Shown piece after piece: positions 1 through 8,384 of a DNA stretch of 16,553 bases; the first letter of the stretch is position 1, and each line of letters opens with the position of its first letter. The notes below the pieces were generated by a model. That model was given only the letters and a program-made list of their open reading frames with translations. It was not told the origin of the DNA and searched no databases. The position numbers and the translations under genes were made by a program. Source of the DNA: Pigoraptor vietnamica (taxonomy: Eukaryota; Opisthokonta; Filasterea); the NCBI GenBank assembly GCA_943704525.1, contig CALSCQ010002682.1, positions 1 through 16,553 of the forward strand, written 5' to 3'.

Positions 1-341
1 CACTATGGGTGTCCAGATGGGCACGTGAGAAAAAATGGACAAAAGTGATCAAATCGGTCCCATACATTTCCATAGTAATTCATGTTACCTGTTTCTTGCC
101 CCCTATAAGCGCCCTTGGTTGGACTCTGAATCCGGACATTCACCAGCCACCGGCGCCGCCGGCCCGCACGGCCGAGACTCGCCGTGTCGCCGGCGCGAAC
201 TACATTCCCGTGCTCCTTCCGGACTTCACTAACGTCTCGGACAGTTTTCGTCCTATTTCAGCTTACATACTGGTCTCGAATGATACGGCTCATCATGGCC
301 AGTCGCTCCCGGCTGTCGGCTTAACCGGCGCGTATCGTTGA
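1..341 (+). CDS. possible 3' end of an unrecognised gene (two partial exons)
   Basis: The frame ending at the TGA at 339-341 is open back to the window edge and has no convincing start, so at best it is the 3' part of a gene. A GTGAGA at 25-30 matches the donor style used elsewhere here (G at +5), and an AG at 145-146 would close a 122-bp phase-0 intron. That leaves exons 1-24 and 147-341. The last exon encodes about 64 residues with a proline/alanine-rich start followed by NYIPVLLPDFTNVSDS. I recognise no family. Third-position GC is lower than in the Sel1 genes, so this could be chance. It would converge on the downstream Sel1 gene. Confidence 0.25.
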   Translation, partial: LWVSRWAREKKWTKVIKSVPYISIVIHVTCFLPPISALGWTLNPDIHQPPAPPARTAETRRVAGANYIPVLLPDFTNVSDSFRPISAYILVSNDTAHHGQSLPAVGLTGAYR

Positions 342-577
342 GGCCGGCTTCCCGGGCCGGTCGGCCACGGCGGCAGTAGCTATTTCTCAGCCGGCACCGC
401 AGGCGCCGGTCCACTCGGCCGTCACGGGGCGCCCGGGACTAACTAAAACTGGTCATGTGAACGCGACTGTCAAGTTAGAACATCTGATTACAATAGCAAA
501 AGCATCCACAATTTTACTGGCAAAAATGACTGAAAACGAACGCCACCGCCGGCCAGCCCCATATCGCCACCGCCGGA
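342..577. other. convergent intergenic spacer
   Basis: No gene is seen. The first part is GC-rich with several GGCCGG/CCGGCG blocks, and the second part (about 440-550) is AT-richer. On the minus strand an AGTAAA lies at 519-524, about 55 bases past the Sel1 stop. It could serve as a variant poly(A) signal, since the same hexamer follows other genes here. Confidence 0.4.
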
Positions 578-2467
578 TCAGGTCGCTGCGGCGCGGCGGC
601 GGGGACTCCACGGCTCGTCTGTGAGCAGGAGCATGTGATCCAAAACAAACGGGTGCGCCCCAAGCACCTCACTCAGCATCGCCTCGCCGCGCTTCCTAAG
701 CTCAGGATCGTCCCCGTGAAGGTAACACTGCGCGAGGGCGGCCTTCGCATCCGGACTGCCCACGGCCACGGCACTCTCGAGCAGCCGCTCCCCTTCCGCG
801 ACGTCGCGCTCAATCCACGGAGCCGCCCTTCCCGACATGAGCGCGAGGCCCAGACTCCAGACAGCCTGTACATCGCCTCCCTCTGCGGCCCGCCTGACAT
901 ACGCCCACCCCTTCTCAGGGTCCTTCGGCGCCCCCAATCCCCTGAGGTACATGAAGCCCGCCTCGAACTGCGACCGCGTGTTCGACTGCGCCGACTTCTC
1001 CATCCAGAACAGCGCCTCCTCCATGTCCGACCCCCCTCCCAAGAAGCCGAGACAGTGCGAGGCCAACATGCGCTGCGACTCCACCGAGCCGCCCCACGCG
1101 GCCAGTGTGAGCCAATACCGCGCCTTTTCTGCGTTCCACGAAAATCCTAAATCATTTTCCTTCAAGTTCATATGGAGCATGCCGAGCAACTTCTGCGCGT
1201 CCGCAATCCCGCCTTCTCCCGCGCGAAGCAGCCACTTGCCACCCTCGGGACCATCCTCCGCACCGCCCAGCCCGCCACACAGCGCACACGCGTAATAGTA
1301 CATCGCCTTGACATCGCCGGCTTCCGCGGCCTTATGCGCCATCGCGCGCCCCTCCGCTTCCAAAGCCGGGTCTTCCGAACGCAGGAGATGATCGGCAAGT
1401 AATGCCTGCGACCGAAGGTCGCCCTTCGCCGCGCTCTGTCGAAGCAACTCTTCGCCCTCCGCCTCCGTCTTCGCGTCGGCAAGTAGCGCCGACGCCAGCG
1501 TGTGCACTGCCGCAGTGTTCCCCGCCTCGACCGCCTTTCGGTGGAGGGACACGCCGAGATTATCGTCACGAGGGAGCACATCCAGGGGCGGCAGCTCTTG
1601 CTCATCCGCCGCACGGAGGCGAAGAGTCCCAAGATAGGCTAGCGCAATGTCGTTTCCTGCGGCCGCCGCTTCCTCGAGCAGGCGAACTCCCTCGCGCGCG
1701 TCACCGCCAATGTCCTTCGCCGCCTTCATGGCGCCGTACATGGGGTTGCGCTCCGAACCCGTGAGACGCTCACACCGCCGTGCCAGGAATGGGTCATCTC
1801 GTGTGCGCGACGCAACGATCAGCACGCGTGCGAGCTCGACCTGCGCGTCGAGACACCCGCCCTCAGCTGCCGCACGCAAGAGGCGCACGCCCTCCAGCGC
1901 GTCAAAGGGAACGCCGACACCCATCAGATAGTGTTGCGCGAGGAGGACCATTGCGGACGCATAACCAGCGTCTGCCGCTTTTTGAAGAAGGTCGCAGGCG
2001 CGCGCGACGTCGATAGGACAGCCACCGAGCCCGTGCAAGTGGCGAAGGGCGTCGTTGTGGATGTGCACAGCGGCGCGTTCCTCGTCAGCGTCGTTGCGGC
2101 TATGAACGCCGGCGGGCACTCGCTCATGTCCGACCCGCTGTTCGTCCGCCGGCGTTCTCTCCGACCCCTTCCAATCACCGCTACCTACATGAAGAACGCG
2201 ACGCCCCCGTAGAGGTGTACTGACTCGCGCCGCCGCCCACGCCGACTCGCCGGCAAGCGTCGACGGATGCGGCAACAGCGACGAAGTGTGCACGAAATAG
2301 GCGTGGGGGGTCGGGATGCGCGTCACTCGCACAGGCGGCCTGCTGAGGGATGCAAAGTGTCGAACCGACGGCGAGTGGGGCTGGCCTGTGCGACAGTGAG
2401 AAAGACCACGTGCCGGCAGAGCTGGGCGTCGGAACAACGCGCCGATTGCGCGCGACACGAGGGCCAT
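578..2467 (-). CDS. Sel1-repeat protein, predicted mitochondrial (paralogue A)
   Basis: Single-exon gene encoding 629 residues from the ATG at 2467-2465. The frame is open upstream but only through a TTG, so this is the first ATG. Residues 1-45 are rich in Arg, Ser and Ala and lack acidic residues; RHF-AS at 36-40 fits the R-x-F|A/S processing motif of mitochondrial presequences. From about residue 150 to the C-terminus run roughly ten Sel1-like repeats (about 36 residues each, pattern A..G...A...L...Y..G.....D...A..L...AA..G), for example around DALEGVRLLRAAAEGG. Such repeats form alpha-solenoid scaffolds for protein-protein contacts; no catalytic domain is visible. The gene downstream at 2993-4777 is a tandem copy in the same orientation. 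It has no introns, unlike the genes to the right. Specific partners cannot be predicted. Confidence 0.85.
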   Translation of the reverse strand: MALVSRAIGALFRRPALPARGLSHCRTGQPHSPSVRHFASLSRPPVRVTRIPTPHAYFVHTSSLLPHPSTLAGESAWAAARVSTPLRGRRVLHVGSGDWKGSERTPADEQRVGHERVPAGVHSRNDADEERAAVHIHNDALRHLHGLGGCPIDVARACDLLQKAADAGYASAMVLLAQHYLMGVGVPFDALEGVRLLRAAAEGGCLDAQVELARVLIVASRTRDDPFLARRCERLTGSERNPMYGAMKAAKDIGGDAREGVRLLEEAAAAGNDIALAYLGTLRLRAADEQELPPLDVLPRDDNLGVSLHRKAVEAGNTAAVHTLASALLADAKTEAEGEELLRQSAAKGDLRSQALLADHLLRSEDPALEAEGRAMAHKAAEAGDVKAMYYYACALCGGLGGAEDGPEGGKWLLRAGEGGIADAQKLLGMLHMNLKENDLGFSWNAEKARYWLTLAAWGGSVESQRMLASHCLGFLGGGSDMEEALFWMEKSAQSNTRSQFEAGFMYLRGLGAPKDPEKGWAYVRRAAEGGDVQAVWSLGLALMSGRAAPWIERDVAEGERLLESAVAVGSPDAKAALAQCYLHGDDPELRKRGEAMLSEVLGAHPFVLDHMLLLTDEPWSPRRRAAAT

Positions 2468-2992
2468 TCTCTCGTCAGGCGGAATTGCACAAAAGAGTGC
2501 GCGTCTCACCGCGCAACACCTTGACGGCTTTCGATGACGGCCAAACAAAGCACGAGTGCACGAGCGCCTTCGTTAGCCAGTGCGGTGCCGGGGGCAGCCC
2601 GTTATCGTTGCGTTATCAAGGACGCGGATGACGTCACGCTCGGATCAATCATCGGGGCTCTTCGTTTGTCATGGGGCCCTACGGCGACATTCCGTGGCTT
2701 GTTGTCAAGCGCTACCAATTGAGGGCACGTCTGTGGCGCACCATAAACTGAACACAATCGAGACATGGCGGGTACTCGGACTCGCAACTCAATAAAACCG
2801 AAAAAAACCGACAGACGGACCCTGCCAGCGCCCGGCCGACGCCGCCTGTTTTCCTGCCGGCAACTCGTCGTGTATCGGTGTTTTCTACTGCACACGCAAA
2901 CTGCCACTGCAACTTGTACCGGCGATTTCACAACATGATAATATTAATAGAATGTGCGCGGAGGGAAAGCGACGCGCAGGTCGCTACAAAAC
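2468..2992. other. spacer: promoter of Sel1 paralogue A and 3' flank of paralogue B
   Basis: No gene is supported in these 525 bases. Frames crossing it begin with GTG or TTG and have no family resemblance. The part near 2468-2700 should hold the minus-strand promoter of paralogue A and contains a perfect TGACGTCA. The part near 2900-2992 should hold the 3' untranslated region of paralogue B and is AT-rich around 2936-2952. No canonical AATAAA is seen on the minus strand. Confidence 0.5.
2629..2636. promoter_or_regulatory. CRE-type palindrome TGACGTCA
   Basis: A perfect TGACGTCA lies about 162 bases upstream of the paralogue A start codon. This is the classical CREB/ATF bZIP site. The extended form TGACGTCACGC closely matches the TGACATCACGC found twice upstream of paralogue B, which supports shared regulation of the two Sel1 genes. 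Binding is inferred. Confidence 0.45.
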
Positions 2993-4777
2993 TCACGGCA
3001 GGAGCAGGCCCACCAACTCCTCGAGAACGGCCGGGTTCGCTTCGAGCGCCTCCTTCAGCATTGCTTCGCCTTCTTCCCTGCGCGACGGATCGACCCTGTA
3101 ATGTCCCGCGAGAACAGCCTTCGCATGCGCGCTGCCCAGCGCCGTTGCGTGCCGCAGCATCTTCTCGCCCTCAGGTACGTTTTCCACGACGTAGGGGAAC
3201 GCCGTGCCCGACAACATCGCGAACCCAAGGTTTAGAAGCGCCATCTCGTCGCCCGCCTCCGCGGCCAATCTAATGGTTGCCCACCCTTTGGCGGGTTGCT
3301 TCGGCACGTTAAATCCCACGACGTACATGCTGCCGATGCAGAACAGCGATTGGCGGTCTCCGGACTTTGCCGACTTCTCCATCCAGAACAGCGCCTCGGC
3401 TTTGCTCGCGTCGTCTCCGGGCGCTTTCATGAGGTCTAGGGCTAAGATGCGCTGCGAGAACGGCGACCCGCCCAATGCAGCCAGTGTGTGCCAGTGACGC
3501 GACTTTTCCGAATCGACCGCAAAACCCAAATTTCCGCTCGCGTGCGCCATGCCGAGAATCGTCTGCGCCACCACGTGGCCGCTCTCTCCCGCGCGAAGCA
3601 GCCACTTGGCACCTTCCACAACGTCCCCAGCGCCGCCCTTTCCTTCCACGAGTGCGTACGCATAGAAGTACATCCCGTCGACATCGCCAGCTTCCGCGGC
3701 CCGGCGAGCGAACGCGCGCCCCTCTGCCGCCGCCGCCGGATCCTGCGAATCGACGAGACGCTGCGAGAGCACGGCACACGACTGATAGCTTCCCTTCGCC
3801 GCGTTCTGTCGAAGCAGCTCTTCGCCTTCCGCCTCTGTCTTCGGATTGCGAATCAGCGCCGATCCCAACGCGAACAGTGGCCCGTGGTTTCCCGCCGCAG
3901 CCGCCTTGCGGAGGAGCAAGATGCCGCGATCGCCGTCGGGCTGCAGCACCTCAGAAGTGGGCATTTCCTCGTCGAGTGCCATACTGACGTGGATGATCCC
4001 GAGTTTCACAAGCGCAGATTCGTTTCCCGCGGCCGCGGCTTCCTCGAGCAGGCGAACTCCTTCGCGCGCGTCACCGCCGATGTCCTTCGCCGCCCTCATG
4101 GCGCCGTGCAGGTGGTTACGCTGAGATCCCGTGACGTACTCACACCGACGTGCCAGAAAAGGGTCGTCTCGTGTGCGCGACGCCACGATCAGCACGCGTG
4201 CGAGCTCGACCTGTGCCTCGAGACACCCGCCCTCAGCTGCCACGCGCAAGAGGCGCACGCCCTCCAGCGCGTCAAAGGGAACGCCGACGCCCATTAGATA
4301 GTGATGTGCGAGGAGGACCATTGCAGGCGCAAAGCCAGCGTCGGCTGCTTGCCGGAGGTGCTCGCACCCACGCACGACGTCGACGGGATATCCGTCGAGT
4401 CCGCCAAAAAACCTCACCGCGTTGGTGTGTGCCAACACAGCCTCGCGCTCTTCCTTGGATCGAATTCGCCCATGAAGGAGTTCAATCTGGTGCCCAGCTC
4501 GCGGTTCGCTCAGAGTACTCTCAAAGTCCTTCTTGTCGATGTCCCAGACACGCAGCGCGCGCCGGCTGCCAGGCACACGCGACGCCGTCGATGGCGAAGC
4601 GACGGCGGGCCTTGGGGCCAGCGCAGGCGCAGAGAAGAAAGAGAAGCGAGTCCCACTCTCTGCACGCGGCGTGCATGTTAAAGACCTGCCGAGGGATGCG
4701 AAGGGTCGAAGCAGCGACGGCAGCGAACGAATTTGACGCGCAGTGGACGCACGCACACACGCGGTAAGAAGTGACAT
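2993..4777 (-). CDS. Sel1-repeat protein, predicted mitochondrial (paralogue B)
   Basis: Single-exon gene encoding 594 residues from the ATG at 4777-4775. An in-frame ATG at 4873 would add 32 residues, but the 4777 start mirrors paralogue A: it puts a basic, acid-free presequence at the N-terminus with RPF-AS at residues 24-28, matching RHF-AS in A. About ten Sel1-like repeats follow from residue 130 onward, interrupted by a conserved insert (SRTRDDPFLARRCE). The protein aligns with paralogue A over its whole repeat region. The block coded by 4023-4332 is nearly identical to 1653-1962, while both ends have diverged. The likely role is a mitochondrial scaffold or chaperone-like solenoid. COA7 is a known mitochondrial Sel1 protein, but it is much shorter and no orthology is claimed. 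Shares a divergent promoter with the TMEM97-like gene. Confidence 0.85.
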   Translation of the reverse strand: MSLLTACVRASTARQIRSLPSLLRPFASLGRSLTCTPRAESGTRFSFFSAPALAPRPAVASPSTASRVPGSRRALRVWDIDKKDFESTLSEPRAGHQIELLHGRIRSKEEREAVLAHTNAVRFFGGLDGYPVDVVRGCEHLRQAADAGFAPAMVLLAHHYLMGVGVPFDALEGVRLLRVAAEGGCLEAQVELARVLIVASRTRDDPFLARRCEYVTGSQRNHLHGAMRAAKDIGGDAREGVRLLEEAAAAGNESALVKLGIIHVSMALDEEMPTSEVLQPDGDRGILLLRKAAAAGNHGPLFALGSALIRNPKTEAEGEELLRQNAAKGSYQSCAVLSQRLVDSQDPAAAAEGRAFARRAAEAGDVDGMYFYAYALVEGKGGAGDVVEGAKWLLRAGESGHVVAQTILGMAHASGNLGFAVDSEKSRHWHTLAALGGSPFSQRILALDLMKAPGDDASKAEALFWMEKSAKSGDRQSLFCIGSMYVVGFNVPKQPAKGWATIRLAAEAGDEMALLNLGFAMLSGTAFPYVVENVPEGEKMLRHATALGSAHAKAVLAGHYRVDPSRREEGEAMLKEALEANPAVLEELVGLLLP

Positions 4778-5028
4778 TCTCAGGCAGTTGAAAGATGGTA
4801 CACCAACAAAAATGAAACATGCGCGACGGGTCCTTTTGCAAAAGTAGAAAGCCTGTGCCCGCGTTGTCACCATACTGCCAACCTGTTGTTTATAGTTATC
4901 CTTCAAGACATGACATCACGCGGGAAGTGTGACATCACGCGGGAAACTGATCGCCTGAAGGCTTTGTCGAAAAGCTTTTGCTGAAAGTACGCTTTTCGCA
5001 ACGTTCCCTTTTTCCTGCCATCGCAAAC
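4778..5028. promoter_or_regulatory. divergent promoter region between Sel1 paralogue B and TMEM97-like gene
   Basis: This 251-bp spacer separates two start codons facing away from each other, so it must carry both promoters. It is AT-richer than the flanking genes and contains a tandem 16-bp element (4911-4945). No clear TATA box is seen at the expected distance for either gene. Confidence 0.6.
4911..4945. repeat. tandem 16-bp promoter element TGACATCACGCGGGAA x2
   Basis: TGACATCACGCGGGAA occurs at 4911-4926 and again at 4930-4945, a 19-bp period. Each copy joins a CRE-like half (TGACATCA, one base from TGACGTCA) to GCGGGAA. In the second copy this continues to GCGGGAAA, which is the reverse of the E2F/DP consensus TTTCCCGC. 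It lies between the two divergent start codons. Regulation by bZIP and E2F-type factors is inference. Confidence 0.6.
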
Positions 5029-5791
5029 ATGGCCGCAACACGCGCACAGACGAAGAGTGCACCCAAGCCCCTGTCGCAACGTCCCGGCGACTGGGTGTAC
5101 CTCGCCTTCTTCCTCGTGAATCTCCCGTTCATCGTCTATTTCGTGGACATGGAACAGCTCGTTATTGCCGACCCCAACAACTTCGAATACCCGCTCTTCC
5201 CGCCCAAGTTCATGGTGCGCCAGTGTGCCGCAGAGAGTGTCGCGTTGTTCTTCCATCGCCTTTACATTCGATGTTTGGTATTTGGGATTATTGGGAGCGG
5301 CTGACTTACGAGCACGTGGTTTCCCGCCCAACAGGTCGATATCGTCCATTCGTACGCGCGCGAATACGATCCCGTCATTCTTGCGCGCCCCGTGTGGTGG
5401 AAGGTCACCATTTGGTGGGACTCGCTCTTCTTTGGCCCGTTCTATGCGTTCGCCATCTACGCGTTTGTCAAGGGGCGCAACTGGATCCGCCTTCCCGCCA
5501 TCGTCTACTCGTCCGTCATCCTCACCATTCTCAGCGTGATCCTCTCGGAAGAGACGTGGGGGCCCAACAAGGCGCGCCGGTGGGAAAGTGGGTGGATACA
5601 GGATGCCGCTCGACATTTGGAGCTTGACAGGAAATCTGTGCGCATCTCTCACACACGTTGTGTCTGATTTGCTTCTTCTCGCAGTCGTCATGGCACTCAA
5701 TGCGCCGTGGGCCATTATCCCCTTCTGCCTCCTTGTCAAAATGCTCCGCAACGAGCGCCCGTTTGACGTCGATGCGAGGAAGGCGGCGTGA
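5029..5791 (+). CDS. EXPERA-domain membrane protein, TMEM97/sigma-2-receptor-like
   Basis: Three exons, 5029-5214, 5335-5587 and 5685-5791, encode 181 residues (human TMEM97 has 176). Introns are 120 and 97 bp, phases 0 and 1. The ATG has A at -3 and G at +4. Four hydrophobic segments fit the EXPERA fold shared by TMEM97, TM6SF and EBP. Residues matching TMEM97 are Asp40 (Asp29 in human), Asp74 in EYDP (Asp56) and Asp91 at the Glu73 position. FVKGRNWIRLPAIVYS matches the FLKGSCKWIRTPAIIYS stretch, and NAPWAIIPFCLLVKMLR matches the last helix. The C-terminus RKAA resembles a KKXX ER-retrieval signal. TMEM97 is an ER/endolysosomal sterol-related protein and the sigma-2 binding site; EBP-type sterol isomerase activity is less likely. 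A plus-strand AATAAA lies 98 bp past the stop. Confidence 0.88.
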
Positions 5792-5990
5792 AGCCTCTGC
5801 GGACTCTGTCGTCTACGCTGCCTCGTGAGCGCTTTGTTGCTGCATCACGCGATTTGCAGAGACTGTAAAGTCACAATGAAGAAGAAAAAATAAAATGACA
5901 AGTAAATTCATTTGGCGTACCTGCACGCCGTCCGGACACTCGCTCCAAGTGAGGCCGGGTGTGAGAGAGGGAACGGGCGAGTGGGGCACG
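5792..5990. other. convergent 3' spacer
   Basis: This spacer of about 200 bp lies between the stop codons of the TMEM97-like and Rh genes, which run towards each other. It holds an AATAAA and an AGTAAA on the plus strand. No minus-strand AATAAA is seen, so the Rh transcript must use a variant signal or end beyond this stretch. Confidence 0.5.
5889..5894 (+). terminator. poly(A) signal AATAAA
   Basis: A canonical AATAAA sits in an A-rich run 98 bp after the stop codon of the TMEM97-like gene and in its sense orientation. An AGTAAA follows at 5901. Confidence 0.55.
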
Positions 5991-7916
5991 CTATCGCTGC
6001 TCCGTGCTGCTGGTCGAACACGCTTCCACATCGCCGATCTTCGCCTTCTCCTTCATCTCGAGATCGCGCGGGTCGTATCCGCTCGCCGCCGGCTCGTGCT
6101 CGTCCTCGTGCGGTGTCTCCCAGTGGAGGTCGTCGGCGAAGGCGCGCTCGGCGTGGACGCGCCCGAAGAAGGGCAGGCGGATGACGAGCGACGCGACACA
6201 GGCGCCAGCGAGCGCGAGGGCCAGAGTCGTGCCGATCGAAGCGAGCTGCATTAGCGCCTGCTGCTGTGCGTCCCAGTCGCGGCCCGCGGGATCACGTGCG
6301 GGAAAGACCACAAACAGGCTGCGAGGGAGGAGGGGAGAGAGCGCGTCAGCCGTGCGCGTCAACAACAACAGCGAGCACACAAAGATCATATCTCCACAGA
6401 AGATCATATGCACGCGCACACACCTGGTGCCGTAGACGCCGAGCGTGGCGGTGCCCGCAGCAATCACCGACGCAAATCCGCCAATGAGGCCCGGCATGCC
6501 GTGGAGGTTGTTGACGCCGCACGTGTCCTGCAGCTTGAGCTTGCGGTCGAGCAGAGGCATGAGAAGGGCGAAACCGACCGAGCTCACGACGCCCGCGGAC
6601 GCGCCGACGAGAGCAGCGCCAAACGGACGAATGTACATGTCGGCCACCGCACCGACGGCCACGCCACCGGCAAGCGTTGCGTTCTGGATGTCCACCTGAA
6701 GAGAGACGAACGACGTCAATAGGGTGTCGCAACTTGGAGAGAGGAAATTGACACGCAGATTGCTCTTCCAGGTACGCACCATTTCAAACTTCTTGCTGGG
6801 GCGGAGCACCGTTGTGCACGCAAAGGCGACGACGCAGCACGCGCAGAGGGAGATGACCGTGTTGACGACGACGCGGTGCTGCTGGGGACCGGTCGCGAGC
6901 GCTCCGTTGAACGAAGGCCAATACATCCAGAGGAAGAGAGTGCCTGCGGGCAATTAAGAGACATAGAAACGTAAGTCAGCCTATGCAATACTGATATGGC
7001 CCATCTACATGCAGTCGAGAAGAAAGAAAGGGGAAAAACCGCGACAGCGACGACGCACCGATCATCGCAAAAATGTCGCCGTGGTACGACGACCTGTTGT
7101 CCTTGTGGCCACGCGTGGCGCGGTCCGCCGTGAGCATCGAGACGGTAAGGCCGTAGTAGGCGCCAAACGTGTGAATCGTCAGCGAACCGCCAATGTCGGC
7201 GAGCTTGTACTTCTCGTAGCATATGGCCTCGTTGAGGGCGTAGAACACGCACTGGATCATCGCGATCGCCAGCAGCTGAAGGGGGGACGTCTTGCCAAGG
7301 AGTGCGCCGAACGCAATGAGGCACGAAGCGGCCGCAAAGTCGCTCTCGATAAGCCTGTGTTTGTAAACAAAGAGCAGCATAAGTGACGGGGGAAAAAAAG
7401 GGCTATTAAACGAACGACAATATCGAGGCGCGCATCGCTCAACCCGATAACTCACGTCTCGACGTTGAGCTGGATGCGGTGGAAGTGGTTGCCGTTCTCG
7501 CTCAGCAGCTGGTGGAAGAACCCGAGCGTGAACATGCTCCACTGGATGATGCACGCGCTGATGAGAAAGTTGAAGCCCACAGCGCTGAAGCCGTAGCGAC
7601 GGAGAAACGTCATGAGAAAACCGAAGCCGACGAGGATCATCACTGCAACCGCGAGGAGAAGAGGTTGAGAAGACACGCCATTTCCGAAGCCATGCACGCG
7701 ACATTTGAGCGACTTTCTTTCTTTTTCGGTTCAAAACAAGGGCCAGAGAAAGGACTCACCGTGAACATCTTGGAAGAAGGGATACGTCAGACCGATCGTA
7801 TCGCTCTGGTTGTGGCCGTCGAGCTCGGGGGCGTACTCGGTGAAAATGCCGTAAAAGATAATGAACAGCACTTGTGCGGCCGCCGCGAACCCGAAGAATT
7901 TGACGTGTTGCGACAT
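5991..7916 (-). CDS. Rhesus-type ammonia channel (RhCG/RhBG-like)
   Basis: Six exons, minus strand: 7916-7760, 7642-7456, 7354-7059, 6943-6780, 6695-6424 and 6318-5991. They encode 467 residues (human RhCG has 479). The in-frame codon 12 bp upstream is GTG, so the ATG at 7916 (A at -3) is the start. The protein shows the Amt/Mep/Rh fold with about 11-12 helices. Residues of the RhCG pore are conserved: Phe121 and Phe225 (Phe gate), Asp168, and the twin histidines His176 ([12 protein letters not shown]) and His333 ([11 protein letters not shown]). YPFFQDVH followed by [11 protein letters not shown] is an Rh hallmark and excludes bacterial-type AmtB. Asn36-Gln-Ser sits where RhCG is N-glycosylated. 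The protein carries NH3 (perhaps also CO2) across the plasma or a vacuolar membrane. Introns 4 and 5 are multiples of three without stops. It is divergent from glutaminase. Confidence 0.95.
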
Positions 7917-7996
7917 GTTTGCGTTCACAGCCCTCTCTCAGTGACAAGAGACTAATTGCGTGCAACTAAAGCGTTATCTCACGTTTGCGGGTGATC

Positions 7997-8003
7997 TATA
8001 AAA
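7997..8003. promoter_or_regulatory. TATA-like element upstream of Rh gene
   Basis: TATAAAA reads on the plus strand, 81 bp upstream of the Rh start codon; on the minus (sense) strand it is TTTTATA. Its position suits an Rh core promoter, but its orientation is reversed, so the assignment is weak. Confidence 0.3.
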
Positions 8004-8064
8004 CAGCGACCAGGAGAGTGCAAGGCGACAGCGAGCGCCGTTACGTCCGAGGTGCAATTAGCGA

Positions 8065-8090
8065 GCGTGCGTGTGTGTGTGTGTGTGTGC
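8065..8090. repeat. (GT)n alternating purine-pyrimidine tract
   Basis: 26 uninterrupted alternating bases, GCGTGC followed by nine GT units and GC, lie about 150 bp upstream of the Rh start. Such tracts can adopt Z-DNA under negative supercoiling (established property); a role here is not shown. Confidence 0.85.
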
Positions 8091-8180
8091 TAGCTAGGGA
8101 CAATGGGCGAGGAATGGTGCGCGTGTGGAAGAGAGTGACTGAGAGGAGGGAGGACGAGAAGTGACATGCTGCCACGCCGC

Positions 8181-8233
8181 GGCGCAAATTTGGGTACTGC
8201 AACCGACCAATCACAGGGGCGCAATTTGGGTCT
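8181..8233. repeat. short direct repeat flanking a CCAAT box
   Basis: GGCGCAAATTTGGGTACT (8181 onward) and GGCGCAATTTGGGTCT (8218-8233) are near-copies 37 bp apart, with CCAAT at 8207-8211 between them. The arrangement lies about 270-320 bp upstream of the Rh start and may be a composite regulatory element. Confidence 0.5.
8207..8211 (+). promoter_or_regulatory. CCAAT box (ACCAATCA)
   Basis: ACCAATCA matches the NF-Y core (CCAATC/A). It lies between the two copies of the GGCGCAA(A)TTTGGGT repeat, upstream of the Rh gene. A second, ACCAATCG, is at 8463-8470. Confidence 0.4.
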
Positions 8234-8368
8234 TTGGGGTGAAGGGGCAGAGAAATCCACTACATTGCGTAAATTCAGATCGCGATATTGCGCAGAGTTA
8301 TGTATGAAAATGTACCGTTAATGAATGTACTGTGTAAGTAGAATAAGAGTGCCCCCGCCGCACCCACC

Positions 8369-8384
8369 TCTCTTACGTAAGAGA
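8369..8384. promoter_or_regulatory. 16-bp perfect palindrome with TTACGTAA core
   Basis: TCTCTTACGTAAGAGA is perfectly self-complementary. Its centre TTACGTAA is the consensus site of PAR/C-EBP-type bZIP dimers. It lies roughly mid-way in the Rh side of the divergent spacer. A site for a symmetric dimer is the simplest reading. Confidence 0.5.

Noticed and set aside
635-1931. Several long plus-strand open frames across Sel1 paralogue A
   Set aside because: They are antisense by-products of GC-rich coding sequence. The minus frame has clear Sel1 repeats and a presequence; the plus frames show no family and mostly start at non-ATG codons.
2602-2931. Minus-strand 109-codon frame between the Sel1 genes
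   Set aside because: It begins with GTG, not ATG, has no family resemblance and covers the presumed promoter.
3204-4767. Plus-strand frames (up to 269 codons) across Sel1 paralogue B
   Set aside because: Same cause: GC-rich antisense shadows with arginine-rich products of no recognisable family.
5991-7916. Bacterial/plant-type AmtB ammonium transporter instead of Rh
   Set aside because: [28 protein letters not shown] and the [11 protein letters not shown] context are Rh-specific, as is the aligned N-glycosylation site.
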